A stretch of 64,000 bases of DNA from Olsenella profusa (GCF_016900315.1 NZ_JACSNQ010000004.1:1-64000); one strand, 5' to 3'. Positions 15,771 through 23,989 are shown, counted from the first letter of the stretch. Notes: a model not told the origin generated them from the letters alone. Translations and numbers: made by a program.

Positions 15771-16271
15771 TCACACCCCCTCCCCGGCCGCCGAGACCGC
15801 CTCGGCGGCCTCCTCGCGCGCCGCGAGCGTGAACCCGTAGAGCGCGCACGCCTCCTCCGCGCCGAGGTCGGGCCTCGCCCGCGACACCGCGCCGTCGAGC
15901 CACAGCGCCCGCCGCAGGAGGCAGGCCCCGGGGTCGCCCTCGTAGAGGCGCTGCTCGGCGGCCGACAGCCGCCGGTCGTCGACGAGCGAGCCGCCGAGCC
16001 GCCAGTACCTGAGCCTCCCGTCCCTGCTCACGGACTCTATCGAGCGGACCTCCTCCGGCGAGGCGAGCATGAGCCGCCAGCCGCGCCTGCGCTCGGCGAC
16101 GCCCCCATCGCCCGGGCCGTAGCTGTTCGCCTCGACCCAGAGCCCGTCGCTCTCCATGCGGTCGAACCTCAGGCGGTACTCCGTGGCGAGCGGCTGGCCG
16201 CGCCCCTCGCAGAGCCGCTCGAGGTCGAAGACGTCCTCGCGCCCGTCGGCGTAGCTCACCTCGACGACCAT
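15771..16271 (-). CDS. Hypothetical protein of the mobilisation operon
   Basis: The 166-residue protein starts inside the end of the relaxase gene (16-base overlap), which indicates coupling. It begins MVVEVSYADGREDVFDLERL and contains a beta-rich domain with EYRLRFDRMESDGLWVEANS and a C-terminal helical part (LRRALWLDGAVSRARPDLG, ACALYGFTLAAREEAAEAV). I do not recognise the family. No membrane segment is visible, so it is probably a cytoplasmic accessory factor for DNA transfer. Confidence 0.65.
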   Translation of the reverse strand: MVVEVSYADGREDVFDLERLCEGRGQPLATEYRLRFDRMESDGLWVEANSYGPGDGGVAERRRGWRLMLASPEEVRSIESVSRDGRLRYWRLGGSLVDDRRLSAAEQRLYEGDPGACLLRRALWLDGAVSRARPDLGAEEACALYGFTLAAREEAAEAVSAAGEGV

Positions 16272-17506
16272 CGGCTCCCCCTCTCGCCCCTCTCTCCTCT
16301 CTCCGCGCGCCCGCGCCGGCCCGCGTCGCGCCCGCCGCCGGGCGCTGCGCCTGCCCGTCCGCCGCGCCCCGCGGGGCCCCGGCCGGGGGCGGGCTGCCGC
16401 GGGGGCCGCGGCGCGGCCTCCGGGAGGGCCACCCCCTTGCGCTCGAAGAGCTCGTGCGCGCCCCTCAGGGCCGCCGCGCCCGCGGCGTCCCCGCGGGCCT
16501 CCAGCGCCCCGGCCCGCCGCTCCAGGTCCGCCGCGCCGCGGACGCGGTATCGCTCCAGCGCGCCCACGGCCCGGGCGAGCTCGTCGAGCTCGGCGAGGTC
16601 CCCGACCTCCAGCGCGGAGCGCGCGACGCGCTCCACCTCCTCGCGGGGCAGCGCGGGCGGGGCCGACCCCGCCCAGCGGGCCTCGATGGCGGCGCGGCCG
16701 TACTCGAGCCCGAGCCCCTCTCCGCGCACCCTGCGCGAGGGCGTCCCGGCGAGCGAGTACACCCAGTCGCGCCTGCCGCCGCGCGGCGAGGCGTCTGAGA
16801 GCTCGACGCCCATGGCGGCGAGGGCCGAGCGGAACTCCCCCTCGCGGCGCGACACGGCGCGCGCCGCCTCCACCCTGCCGCGGATGTCGGCCACCCAGGA
16901 GCGCCCGCCCCTGGCGGCTATCTCGCGCTCCGCGCGCCTGACGTGGACGCGCTGAGCCGTGCGCGGCCTCCCGCGCCCCGACCCCGCGCGCTCGTTGGAG
17001 TAGCGGTGGGCGAAGCCCCGCTCCGCCTCCATGCGCTGCAGTGAGCGGTTGAGCTCGAGGGGGTCGGGCACCTGGAGGCGCCTGCCCGTCGAGAGAACGG
17101 TGTTGTTCACGACGACGTGCGCGTGGGGTATGCGCCCGGCGTTGTCGTCGTGGTAGACGACGGCCACCTCGCAGTCGGTGAACCAGCGCCTGGCCCACGC
17201 CGTCGCGAGCTCCCTGAGCTCGTCGAGCGACACGCCGTTGCGGGGGTCGGGCGAGATCACGTAGTGCTTCCAGGTCCTCGCCGCGCGCCCGCGCCAGGGC
17301 AGGTCGTTGCCCGCCGCCGCGCGCGTGGCGTCCATGGCGGCGGCCCAGTCGTAGGGGCCGTGCTCGGGCAGGCCGCCGGGGCCCTCTCCCGCGACGGGCG
17401 GGGCGAGGTTCAGGAAGTCGCGGGCGAGAGCGCGCCCGCCCCGCTCGAGGTAGCGCATGACGCCGCGCGCCGAGGTGTGGCCGGTTATCGCCTTGAGGTT
17501 CGCCAC
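16256..17506 (-). CDS. Relaxase / mobilisation nuclease (MobP-type)
   Basis: The 416-residue protein has the N-terminal relaxase fold with catalytic Tyr candidate in GVMRYLERGG, His81 (KHYVISP) and the metal-binding His triad VVYHDDNAGRIPHAHVVVNN (His119, His128, His130). The C-terminal third is Arg/Gly/Pro-rich and probably unstructured. It would nick oriT and pilot the strand during conjugation. The MobC-like gene ends 9 bases upstream, and the putative oriT lies beyond that gene. Confidence 0.87.
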   Translation of the reverse strand: MANLKAITGHTSARGVMRYLERGGRALARDFLNLAPPVAGEGPGGLPEHGPYDWAAAMDATRAAAGNDLPWRGRAARTWKHYVISPDPRNGVSLDELRELATAWARRWFTDCEVAVVYHDDNAGRIPHAHVVVNNTVLSTGRRLQVPDPLELNRSLQRMEAERGFAHRYSNERAGSGRGRPRTAQRVHVRRAEREIAARGGRSWVADIRGRVEAARAVSRREGEFRSALAAMGVELSDASPRGGRRDWVYSLAGTPSRRVRGEGLGLEYGRAAIEARWAGSAPPALPREEVERVARSALEVGDLAELDELARAVGALERYRVRGAADLERRAGALEARGDAAGAAALRGAHELFERKGVALPEAAPRPPRQPAPGRGPAGRGGRAGAAPGGGRDAGRRGRAERGERGERGSRWSSR

Positions 17507-17515
17507 GGCCGCCCC

Positions 17516-17938
17516 CTAGAGGAAGAGCGCGGCGCGCCCGGTGAGCGACGCCATCTCGCGGCAGAGGCCCCCGGCCGCCCCGTTCACCGCGGAGAGCTCC
17601 GCGCGGGCGTCGCGCAGGGCCTCGGTCATGTCGCCGTAGTCGCGCGAGCCGTGCCGCAGGTGGAACGCGACGGAGTTGAGCGCGTGGACGCCCTGGTTGT
17701 AGTGGTAACCCCAGCGCCTGAGCTCCCGCGCGATGCGCAGGCACGTCGCGGTGTCCAGCACGATCGGCCCGCCCTCCGAGGCCGCGCGGGCGGCGAGCCC
17801 CGGGTCCGCCGCGGCGAGGCGCACCATGAGGCGGACGAGGTCCGACAGGTTCAGCCCCATCGCCACGGCGACCTCCTGCGCGCGCTCCTTGTCCTCCCTC
17901 GCGAGCCTGACGTACAGGCGCTCGGGGTACCTCTCCAT
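17516..17938 (-). CDS. mobC: MobC-like relaxosome accessory protein
   Basis: The 140-residue protein starts with RYPERLYVRLAREDKERAQEVAVAMGLNLSDLVRLMVR, a ribbon-helix-helix-like DNA-binding segment. It continues with the mobilisation-protein signature ELRRWGYHYNQGVHALNSVA and a helical C-terminus. MobC-type proteins bind oriT and recruit the relaxase. A GGGAGGGAG site precedes the ATG. It is the first gene of the minus-strand operon mobC-relaxase-hypothetical-peptide. Confidence 0.82.
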   Translation of the reverse strand: MERYPERLYVRLAREDKERAQEVAVAMGLNLSDLVRLMVRLAAADPGLAARAASEGGPIVLDTATCLRIARELRRWGYHYNQGVHALNSVAFHLRHGSRDYGDMTEALRDARAELSAVNGAAGGLCREMASLTGRAALFL

Positions 17939-18243
17939 GGGCTCCCTCCCTCTCCGTCCCAGGGGCGCGGGGGCTCCCCCGCTGCGCGCCGCGAGCGCGG
18001 CGGCGATCGCGAAGCCATCGCCGCCGGGCCCCGGCCCGATCCCGATCCGCAGCCATCGGAATCGGGCCGGGGGGCGCCCGCACGGCGCCGCGGCGCGCTG
18101 CTCCGGGCGCCGTGCGCACGGAGCAGGCTACTTGCTGACCTGGGCGCCCCGTGCGCGCGAACCCAGCGTACTTCGCGCCGCCCCGGCGCGGTACCTGACG
18201 CGATGTCAGGGGGCGGCGGGCGCGCCCGCCGCCCCCTCGCCCC
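17939..18243. other. Gene-free region with strong inverted repeats; candidate oriT
   Basis: A pair of 16-base arms, CCGGCCCGATCCCGAT (18031-18046) and ATCGGAATCGGGCCGG (18055-18070), matches with one mismatch around an eight-base loop. A second pair, GCACGGCGCC and GGCGCCGTGC, follows at about 18081-18116. The region lies directly upstream of mobC, where oriT is found in MobP elements. The nic site is not identifiable by eye. The right part ends in the terminator palindrome at 18208-18237. Confidence 0.5.
18208..18237 (-). terminator. Perfect 30-bp GC-rich palindrome after accessory gene
   Basis: AGGGGGCGGCGGGCG (18208-18222) is followed directly by its reverse complement (18223-18237). It begins six bases past the stop of the minus-strand gene at 18244-18894 and probably terminates it, though no T-tract is present. 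Confidence 0.5.
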
Positions 18244-18894
18244 CTACGCGCTGCGCCACGGGTCGCGCACGCGCCGGACCGTCTCCTCCCTCAGGAAGTT
18301 GTTGCAGTTCTCCTGCCACCCGCCGTTCCAGAAGCGCGCGACGTAGGGGACGCCCCCGACGCTGACGCCGTTCACCACGCGGCCCTCGTCCCCGAGGCCC
18401 ACGACCGGGTAGGGGCGGAGCGACCCGCCGACCTCGCGCACGAACACGGTGTCGCCGGGGCGCACCTCGCCGACGGGCACCTCCTCGGCGTCGAGGTAGG
18501 CCCCGAGCCTCTGCACCTCGGGCTGCGCCCGGTTGATCTCGCGCAGCATCCCGTCGAGGTCGTACTCCCGCTGCTCCTCGAAGCCCTCCCACGGGAGGAC
18601 GCGCCCGACGACGCGCCAGCCCTCGGTCACGTAGACGCCGTTGTCGTCGCCCGCGGAGAGCGCCGCCTCGTCGGTGGTGTAGGGCCACACCCCGACGCTC
18701 AGCCCCTCGCCGCCCATGTAGTTGCAGACGACCTGGCAGAGCCTCGCCCAGCCGTAGTCGTCGGTCTCGGGGGCGCGGAAGCCGCGCAGCCTGCAGTACT
18801 CGAGGAACGCCTCGACCGAGTCCCGCCCGCCGTTCCAGTGGAGGTAGACGCCTAGGTCGCGCTTCCTCGTGGTGATGACCGCCCTGTTTCCCAT
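18244..18894 (-). CDS. ICE accessory hypothetical protein
   Basis: The ATG at 18894 follows GAAGGGACGAGAG and gives 216 residues beginning MGNRAVITTRKRDLGVYLHW. The protein has a globular, aromatic-rich composition (WNGGRDSVEAFLEYCRLRGFR, then NGVYVTEGWRVVGRVLPWEG) and no membrane segment. Similar small proteins are common as cargo of conjugative elements in gut bacteria, but I know no function. The leader carries the shared hairpin at 18924-18951, as do the two other accessory units. Confidence 0.65.
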   Translation of the reverse strand: MGNRAVITTRKRDLGVYLHWNGGRDSVEAFLEYCRLRGFRAPETDDYGWARLCQVVCNYMGGEGLSVGVWPYTTDEAALSAGDDNGVYVTEGWRVVGRVLPWEGFEEQREYDLDGMLREINRAQPEVQRLGAYLDAEEVPVGEVRPGDTVFVREVGGSLRPYPVVGLGDEGRVVNGVSVGGVPYVARFWNGGWQENCNNFLREETVRRVRDPWRSA

Positions 18895-19200
18895 CTCTCG
18901 TCCCTTCTCTCGGGTTCGCGCCGGCCGAACGCAAGCGCGCTTGCCTTCGGCTTGCCTGCCGCGTGCCCGGCGCCGAGGGCGGGTCAACGAGCTGCGGGAA
19001 GGCCTCCGGCCGGTCCCTGCACCGATGCCGCGCAGCGGGATCTGTGGAGGGATCCTGCGGCGACATTGACGCGGGCGAGGCGCCGGGCACAGCCCCCGCG
19101 GCGCCTGAGCGGGCGTGGCCGTGCGGGAGACGGGGGTTCAGGGGGACCGGTCCCCCTGGCGCGGGGCGCGGGGGCGCGCAGCCCCCGCCGGGGCCCGGGC
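18895..19200 (-). repeat. Intergenic module 1 (leader + upstream region shared by three accessory units)
   Basis: From the start codon outwards the module contains a 29-base spacer with the ribosome-binding site, the hairpin 18924-18951, a conserved block containing GATCCCTCCACAGATCCCGC on the minus strand, a block with CGCCGCGGGGGCTGTG, the palindrome AGGGGGACCGGTCCCCCT near 19139, and a GCGGGGGC/GCCCCCGC hairpin. The same order occurs at 19770-20098; the part nearest the gene also occurs at 20759-20970. I see no gene in it. Confidence 0.7.
18924..18951 (-). promoter_or_regulatory. Conserved leader hairpin, copy 1
   Basis: GCCGAACGCAAGCG (18924-18937) pairs with CGCTTGCCTTCGGC (18938-18951) with one mismatch. 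It ends 29 bases before the start codon of the gene at 18894. Compared with copies 2 and 3, an A:T pair replaces a G:C pair at the same place in the stem, so the pairing is kept. Confidence 0.65.
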
Positions 19201-19221
19201 CGGACGGGCCCGGGCGGCGCC

Positions 19222-19473
19222 TCACCCGGCGGAGAAGGCGCACTCGGCGGTCTCGCAGTTCACCTCCTCGAGGTCGCCCTCGCCCACGAACACCGACGCC
19301 CAGCCCCCGCCCTCGGCGAGCGAGGCGGCCTCCTCGGACGCCCGCGCGACGGCGGCGGCGAGCTCGGCCGAGCCCGCGGGCGCCCTGCCCTCCTCGGACG
19401 CCCCGCCGCCCTCGCCGTCGTCCCACTCGAGCACGACGGTGAGCACGGGGAGGGCCGCCGCCCGCGCGCTCAC
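19222..19473 (-). CDS. Small acidic hypothetical protein
   Basis: The GTG at 19473 overlaps the stop of the DUF2958-like gene (GTGA), giving 83 residues. It begins MSARAAALPVLTVVLEWDDG, has an Ala/Glu-rich helix (AELAAAVARASEEAASLAEGG) and ends with two Cys (VNCETAECAF). The overlap points to coupled translation with the gene before it. No family recognised. Confidence 0.55.
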   Translation of the reverse strand: MSARAAALPVLTVVLEWDDGEGGGASEEGRAPAGSAELAAAVARASEEAASLAEGGGWASVFVGEGDLEEVNCETAECAFSAG

Positions 19474-19769
19474 TCGAACTCCCTCGCGGGGCGCGGCGCG
19501 AAGTGGAGGTCGCGCTCGACGAGCGAGGCGCCCCTCGAGCGGTTGAGCCCCTCCATCTCGCTCACCGAGAAGTAGCCCCACTCGGTCTCGATGCCGCGCA
19601 CGAGCCCGAACGCCTCGCCGGTCTCGGGGTCGTACTCGGTCAGGTACCAGTCCCAGCCGCCCGCCGGGGTGAACAGGTGGACGGCGGCGAGCGGCGCCTC
19701 GCACTCCTCCGTCGCGCCCAGCGCGGGGATGGTCGCCGCCACCTCGTCGGGGATGAGCCTCTCCTGCAT
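19470..19769 (-). CDS. DUF2958-like accessory protein
   Basis: The 99-residue protein (MQERLIPDEVAATIPALG..., then VHLFTPAGGWDWYLTEYDPETGEAFGLVRG and EWGYFSVSEME) fits the DUF2958 family, which is widespread on plasmids and conjugative elements and of unknown function. A GAGAGGAGAGCGAG site precedes the ATG at 19769. The shared leader hairpin ends 28 bases upstream. It forms a two-gene unit with 19222-19473. Confidence 0.72.
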   Translation of the reverse strand: MQERLIPDEVAATIPALGATEECEAPLAAVHLFTPAGGWDWYLTEYDPETGEAFGLVRGIETEWGYFSVSEMEGLNRSRGASLVERDLHFAPRPAREFE

Positions 19770-20098
19770 CTCGCTCTCCTCTCTCGCGTCCGCGCCCGCC
19801 GGATGCAAGCGCGCTTGCCTCCGGCCTTCCTGCCGCCGGGCCCGCGCGACCGCCGGCGTCAGCGGCCTGCGGGAAGGCCCCGGCCGGTCCCTGCACCGAT
19901 GCCGCGCAGCGGGATCTGTGGAGGGATCCTGCGGGCCGTTTACGGCGGCGGGGGCGCGGGCCACAGCCCCCGCGGCGCGTGAGCGGGCGTGGCGGTGCCG
20001 GTACGGGGGTGCAGGGGGACCGGTCCCCCTGGCGCGGGGCGCGGGGGCGCGCAGCCCCCGCGGGCGAGGGCGGGCCCCGGTCGCCCGGGGCCCCACCG
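19770..20098 (-). repeat. Intergenic module 2 of the accessory-unit repeat
   Basis: This gene-free stretch repeats module 1 in the same order: spacer with ribosome-binding site, hairpin (19798-19825), the GATCCCTCCACAGATCCCGC block, the CGCCGCGGGGGCTGTG-like block, the palindrome AGGGGGACCGGTCCCCCT near 20015, and a GCGGGGGC/GCCCCCGC hairpin next to the preceding gene. The long identical stretches between modules suggest recent copying. Confidence 0.7.
19798..19825 (-). promoter_or_regulatory. Conserved leader hairpin, copy 2
   Basis: GCCGGATGCAAGCG (19798-19811) pairs with CGCTTGCCTCCGGC (19812-19825) with one mismatch, 28 bases before the start codon at 19769. Confidence 0.65.
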
Positions 20099-20758
20099 CT
20101 AGATGTGGCAGTCGACCACCGTCGCGGTCCAGTCGGGGTCCGCCGTGTCGAGGAACCTCCCCCTGAAGCCGCGCAGCCAGCCGAGGGCCTCCTCGTCGGT
20201 CTCGGAGCTCAGGCCCCACCAGCCCATCTCGCCCTGCTCGTGCCACTCGCCGTCCGGCGTCACGACCGCCCACGTGCTGAACGCCGACTCGAGCTCGGCG
20301 AACGTGGCGGCGTCGCCGTACCTGCGCAGGTAGAACTCCGGAGAGCGGAGGGTGAGCGGCGCCCCGTCGCCCGCGCCCTCGACCGCCTGCGCCCAGAACT
20401 CCTCCGCGGCGGCGCGGGCCGCCTCGTCGGTGCCGAAGTCGCAGTCCCCCACGCGGGCGGAGTCGTAGCGCCCCTCGGGGTAGCGCCCGCCCAGCTGCTC
20501 GGGCACCGCGCGCGAGCCGCGGGACGCCCTGAGCATGCCGCGGAACCTGCCGCCGACCTCGTACCAGTCCCAGCGGGCGTTGGGGTTCTGCCAGTAGCCG
20601 CGGCGCCCGGTCTCCTCGTCCACCTCGCACTCCTCGTCCTCGAAGAACTCCATGTACTCGCGCGGCGGCTCGCCGCAGCAGTTCTCCATGTACGGGAGCA
20701 GGAGCCCCTCGACGTCCTGCCCCTCCCCCGTCAGCACCAGAACTGAGAAGTGGCTCAT
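20099..20758 (-). CDS. ICE accessory hypothetical protein (MSHFSVLV type)
   Basis: The 219-residue protein begins MSHFSVLVLTGEGQDVEGLLLPYMENC and contains WDWYEVGGRFRGML, ERDY-like aromatic patches and the C-terminal WWGLSSETDEEALGWLRGFRG. Proteins with this start are frequent cargo of conjugative elements and phages; their function is not known to me. GAAGGGAAGG lies a few bases before the ATG. The shared leader hairpin ends 30 bases upstream. Confidence 0.68.
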   Translation of the reverse strand: MSHFSVLVLTGEGQDVEGLLLPYMENCCGEPPREYMEFFEDEECEVDEETGRRGYWQNPNARWDWYEVGGRFRGMLRASRGSRAVPEQLGGRYPEGRYDSARVGDCDFGTDEAARAAAEEFWAQAVEGAGDGAPLTLRSPEFYLRRYGDAATFAELESAFSTWAVVTPDGEWHEQGEMGWWGLSSETDEEALGWLRGFRGRFLDTADPDWTATVVDCHI

Positions 20759-20788
20759 GATTGCCTTCCCTTCCTCGGGTCCGCGCCC

Positions 20789-20816
20789 GCCGGATGCAAG
20801 CGCGCTTGCCTCCGGC
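20789..20816 (-). promoter_or_regulatory. Conserved leader hairpin, copy 3 (with upstream module to about 20970)
   Basis: GCCGGATGCAAGCG (20789-20802) pairs with CGCTTGCCTCCGGC (20803-20816), 30 bases before the start codon at 20758. The upstream block (about 20830-20970) is a more diverged form of modules 1 and 2 and again includes CGCCGCGGGGGCTGTC. Confidence 0.65.
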
Positions 20817-20990
20817 CTGCCTGCCGGGAGAGCGCCGAGGAGGGGCGCGTCAAGGAGCCTGCGAAAAGGCCCCGGCCGCTCCCTCCACCGGCCCCGCGCG
20901 CGGGGGCTGTGGAGGGATTTTGCGGGCCCTTTACGCGCCGCCGACCGGCGCGACAGCCCCCGCGGCGCCTGAGCGGGCATGGGGACGCGA

Positions 20991-21017
20991 TTGGACGGAC
21001 TTCGCACGTGGAATAAT
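20991..21017 (+). promoter_or_regulatory. Possible promoter of the HEPN gene
   Basis: TTGGAC (20991-20996) and AATAAT (21012-21017) resemble -35 and -10 boxes, with a short 15-base spacer. The gene starts at 21048. The segment is distinctly more A/T-rich than its left flank. Confidence 0.35.
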
Positions 21018-21047
21018 CGGGCTAACACCTTTGATCGGAGGCTCAGG

Positions 21048-22454
21048 ATGCTCTACCTCGGCGACACGAACTACAAGGGCACCGACTTCTCGTACGGCTT
21101 CGACGGGGAGCGGCTCGAGCTCGTTCCCCGGCCCGGCGAATGGGACAAGGCCCAGGCGCTCGAGCCCGGATTTCGCCAGAATGGCGTCCGGTATTTCACG
21201 GGGGAGGGGGCGCCCATCGAGTCCGACTACTTCGAGCTGAGCCCGAGCAACGCCCCCGAGAAGCTCGTCGTCTTCCCTGAGTCGGACGCCTTCGCCCCGG
21301 AACCCATTCTCTTCAGGTCCCTTCGCGTCGGGGCGAGGGCGTTTTTCGAGCTCGACCGTCGCCTCCCGGTCGTCGGCCTTCGGTTCCACTCCCCCCACCT
21401 CTCGAAGTGCTACGACGACAAGGCCGCCCTCGACATGCGGTGTGAAAGAGAGGCGGCGAGATTCTCCGTGAGCACGAAGAGGCCCAAGCCCCTCTCCTGC
21501 GACTTCACGTTCGAGGGGAGGCCGGTCAGGGCCACCCTCTTCTACATCGAGAAGATGAAGCACGGTTCCGGGGAACCTCCCCTCACCGTGGAGTCGGCCC
21601 TCGACCTCAGCTTCGGCGCCGAGGACGACTTCTCCTTCGTCTTCGACCTCGCGATGGTTGCCCGCGACTTTCTGGCCTTCTGCCTCCAGGCCTCCGGCGC
21701 GGAGTTCGACGCGGTCGAGGTCCTCGTGGAGAAGCCGGCGAACGGCTGGTACCGGGAGCGCACAGGGAAGGACCGCGTCGTCTCCCCCGGGGGGAGCCTC
21801 ACGCTGAGCAAACGCCCGGTTGGGTGTGCCGGGGAGGTCAAGTATCACATCCCCCTCGGGATCGTTGACGGATTCGAGGGCGCGCTCTTCCAGAAGATCG
21901 CCGACGGGAAGCTGTCGCTCAGGCACCTCCCGTCCCCCGGCCGCGTCGGCGTCTGGGACGACGCCCGCATAATCCTCCTCGCGGCGTCGTTCGACCAGGA
22001 GGCGACCCTGCTCTACCCCGAGGGCATCCCCCACAAGGAGTCGACCATGGAGGCCCGGTCGATCGTCGTCGGCACCCTGGGGAAAGCCGAGGGGGAGGCC
22101 CGGAATAAGAAGATCAGGAAGAAGGTCATAAAGCTGGTGAAGCGGCTCACCAGGGTCGCGGAAGAGGGCGAGCCCTTCTCCTCTAGGATGGTTCAGGTCT
22201 ACAAGGATCATTCCAGCTTAATCGAGGGTCTTTGCCCCTGCCTCGACTCAAGGGAGTCGTTCACCGAGCTCGCTGAGAGGATCCAGGCCCTCCGCAACTC
22301 CCTCGCGCACGGCCATCTCGAGGTCGCCTACGGCGACAGCATCGTGGACGACGTGCTGGCCCTCGAGAAGGTCGTTCTCGCCATCCAGATGCTCCGGCTC
22401 GGGCTGAAGGACGAGGACGTCGCCCGAATGGTCGATATTGCACAGAGGGGATAG
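21048..22454 (+). CDS. ApeA-like HEPN domain protein, probable anti-phage (abortive infection) RNase
   Basis: The ATG at 21048 is chosen because CGGAGG lies six bases upstream; an in-frame ATG at 20979 lacks such a site. The 468-residue protein has a beta-rich N-terminal half (to about 330) with GDTNYKGTDFSYGFDG and FRSLRVGARAFFELDRRLPV, and a helical C-terminus with the HEPN motif RNSLAH (Arg416, His421), the RNase active site of this superfamily. The arrangement resembles ApeA proteins, which stop phage growth by RNA cleavage. It stands next to an AlbA-type regulator at the integrase end of the ICE, a usual place for defence cargo. The ApeA label is tentative; HEPN is more secure. Confidence 0.68.
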   Translation: MLYLGDTNYKGTDFSYGFDGERLELVPRPGEWDKAQALEPGFRQNGVRYFTGEGAPIESDYFELSPSNAPEKLVVFPESDAFAPEPILFRSLRVGARAFFELDRRLPVVGLRFHSPHLSKCYDDKAALDMRCEREAARFSVSTKRPKPLSCDFTFEGRPVRATLFYIEKMKHGSGEPPLTVESALDLSFGAEDDFSFVFDLAMVARDFLAFCLQASGAEFDAVEVLVEKPANGWYRERTGKDRVVSPGGSLTLSKRPVGCAGEVKYHIPLGIVDGFEGALFQKIADGKLSLRHLPSPGRVGVWDDARIILLAASFDQEATLLYPEGIPHKESTMEARSIVVGTLGKAEGEARNKKIRKKVIKLVKRLTRVAEEGEPFSSRMVQVYKDHSSLIEGLCPCLDSRESFTELAERIQALRNSLAHGHLEVAYGDSIVDDVLALEKVVLAIQMLRLGLKDEDVARMVDIAQRG

Positions 22455-22549
22455 CCCGCCCCTCCAGCAGGGGCCGACGGCGACCGCTGGTATCATGTCC
22501 TCAGAACAACCGCGGCCGCCGCGCCGCAGAGCAGCCGGGGGGTGGACGG

Positions 22550-23989
22550 ATGCAGAGCCCCGTCGTCACGAACAACATAGAGACGCTCTCCTCCACGCGG
22601 GAGAACCACTACTTCGACCGCAAGAGCGCGAGGATCAAGCCGGAGGACCTCGCCCGGCACGTCGTGGCCCTCGCCAACGCGTCGGGCGGGAAGGTCGTCG
22701 TGGGCATAGAGGACGACGGGACCGTGACCGGCTTCGCCCGCCAGGGCGCCCGCGACCCCGAGCGCTTCGAGCAGTGCGCCATCACCGACTGCTCCCCGGC
22801 GCCCGACGTCTCCTGCACGCGCGTGCCCGCCACCAACGCCTCCGGCGAGGAAGACTTCGTGCTCGTCATGGACGTCGAGCCGTCGACCAACCGCGTCATC
22901 ACGCGGCGCAAGGACGGCGCGGTGTTCCTGCGGCAGGGCGACCAGAGCAAGACGCTCGGCTACGAGCAGATACGCGCCCTCGAGTACGACAAGAACCAGC
23001 GCGTCTTCGAGGACGAGCTCGTCGAGGACTCCGGGATCGGGGACGTGGACCGCGAGGTCCTCGCCCGCTACAAGGAGATCCTCGGCACGGACGCCCCCGA
23101 CGAGCAGGTCCTCCGCGCGAGGCGCTTCATGCGCGACGGGCGCCTCACCGTGGCGGGGCTCCTGCTCTTCGGCGAGTGCCCGGCCGCCTTCCTCCCGCAG
23201 GCGCGCGTGCGCGTGCTCCGCTTCGACGGGACCAAGATGGAGACCGGCGAGCGGCTGAACACGACCAAGGACGTCACGTTCGACGGGCCCATCCCCAAGG
23301 TCGTCGACGGGGCCTTCTCCCTCATCTCCGGGATGCTGAGGGAGTTCCAGTTCCTCGGGGACGACGGCAGGTTCCAGACCGTGCCGGAGTACCCCGAGTT
23401 CGCCTGGTTCGAGGGCCTGGTCAACGCCGTCACCCACCGCGACTACGCCTACGCGGGGGACTACATCCGGGTCTCCATGTACGACGACAGGCTCGAGATC
23501 CTGAGCCCGGGCAGGCTCCCCAACACGGTCACGCTCGACAACATGCGCGAGACGCGCTACTCGAGGAACCCCAGGATCGCACGCACCCTCGTGGAGTTCG
23601 GCTGGGTCCGGGAGCTCAACGAGGGCGTGAAGCGCATCTACACCGAGATGCAGAGGCTCCTGCTCAACGACCCGGTCTTCAGCGAGCCGGACGGGACGAA
23701 GGTCCAGCTCACGCTGGAGAACAACATCGTCGCGAGGACCCTCAGGCAGCGGGACGCCCTCGAGGACAGGATCTCACGGGAGGTCCTGGACGGCCTCGGC
23801 GAGTACGAGATCGTCGCGGTCCAGGCAGCCTACGCGAGGGGCCGCGTGACCCCGAGGGAGCTCTCCTCGCTCATCAACAGGAGCCAGCGCTCCGCCACGC
23901 GCGTGCTCAAGGGGCTCTCGAACCGAGGGGTCCTTGAATGGCACGGGACTTCGACCAACGACCCCATGCAGTACTACACAGTCGCGTAG
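22550..23989 (+). CDS. AlbA_2/Schlafen-type ATP-binding transcriptional regulator
   Basis: The 479-residue protein has an N-terminal AlbA_2 domain (YFDRKSARIKPEDLARHVVALANASGGKVVVGIEDDG), a linker, an ATPase-like C-domain (EFAWFEGLVNAVTHRDY, DRLEILSPGRLP, RNPRIARTL), and a C-terminal winged helix (VTPRELSSLINRSQRSATRVLKGLSNRGVLEW). Such proteins act as DNA-binding regulators or take part in phage defence. The gene begins 95 bases after the HEPN gene. A phased repeat array follows its stop and could be its binding region, though that is only a guess. Confidence 0.8.
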   Translation: MQSPVVTNNIETLSSTRENHYFDRKSARIKPEDLARHVVALANASGGKVVVGIEDDGTVTGFARQGARDPERFEQCAITDCSPAPDVSCTRVPATNASGEEDFVLVMDVEPSTNRVITRRKDGAVFLRQGDQSKTLGYEQIRALEYDKNQRVFEDELVEDSGIGDVDREVLARYKEILGTDAPDEQVLRARRFMRDGRLTVAGLLLFGECPAAFLPQARVRVLRFDGTKMETGERLNTTKDVTFDGPIPKVVDGAFSLISGMLREFQFLGDDGRFQTVPEYPEFAWFEGLVNAVTHRDYAYAGDYIRVSMYDDRLEILSPGRLPNTVTLDNMRETRYSRNPRIARTLVEFGWVRELNEGVKRIYTEMQRLLLNDPVFSEPDGTKVQLTLENNIVARTLRQRDALEDRISREVLDGLGEYEIVAVQAAYARGRVTPRELSSLINRSQRSATRVLKGLSNRGVLEWHGTSTNDPMQYYTVA

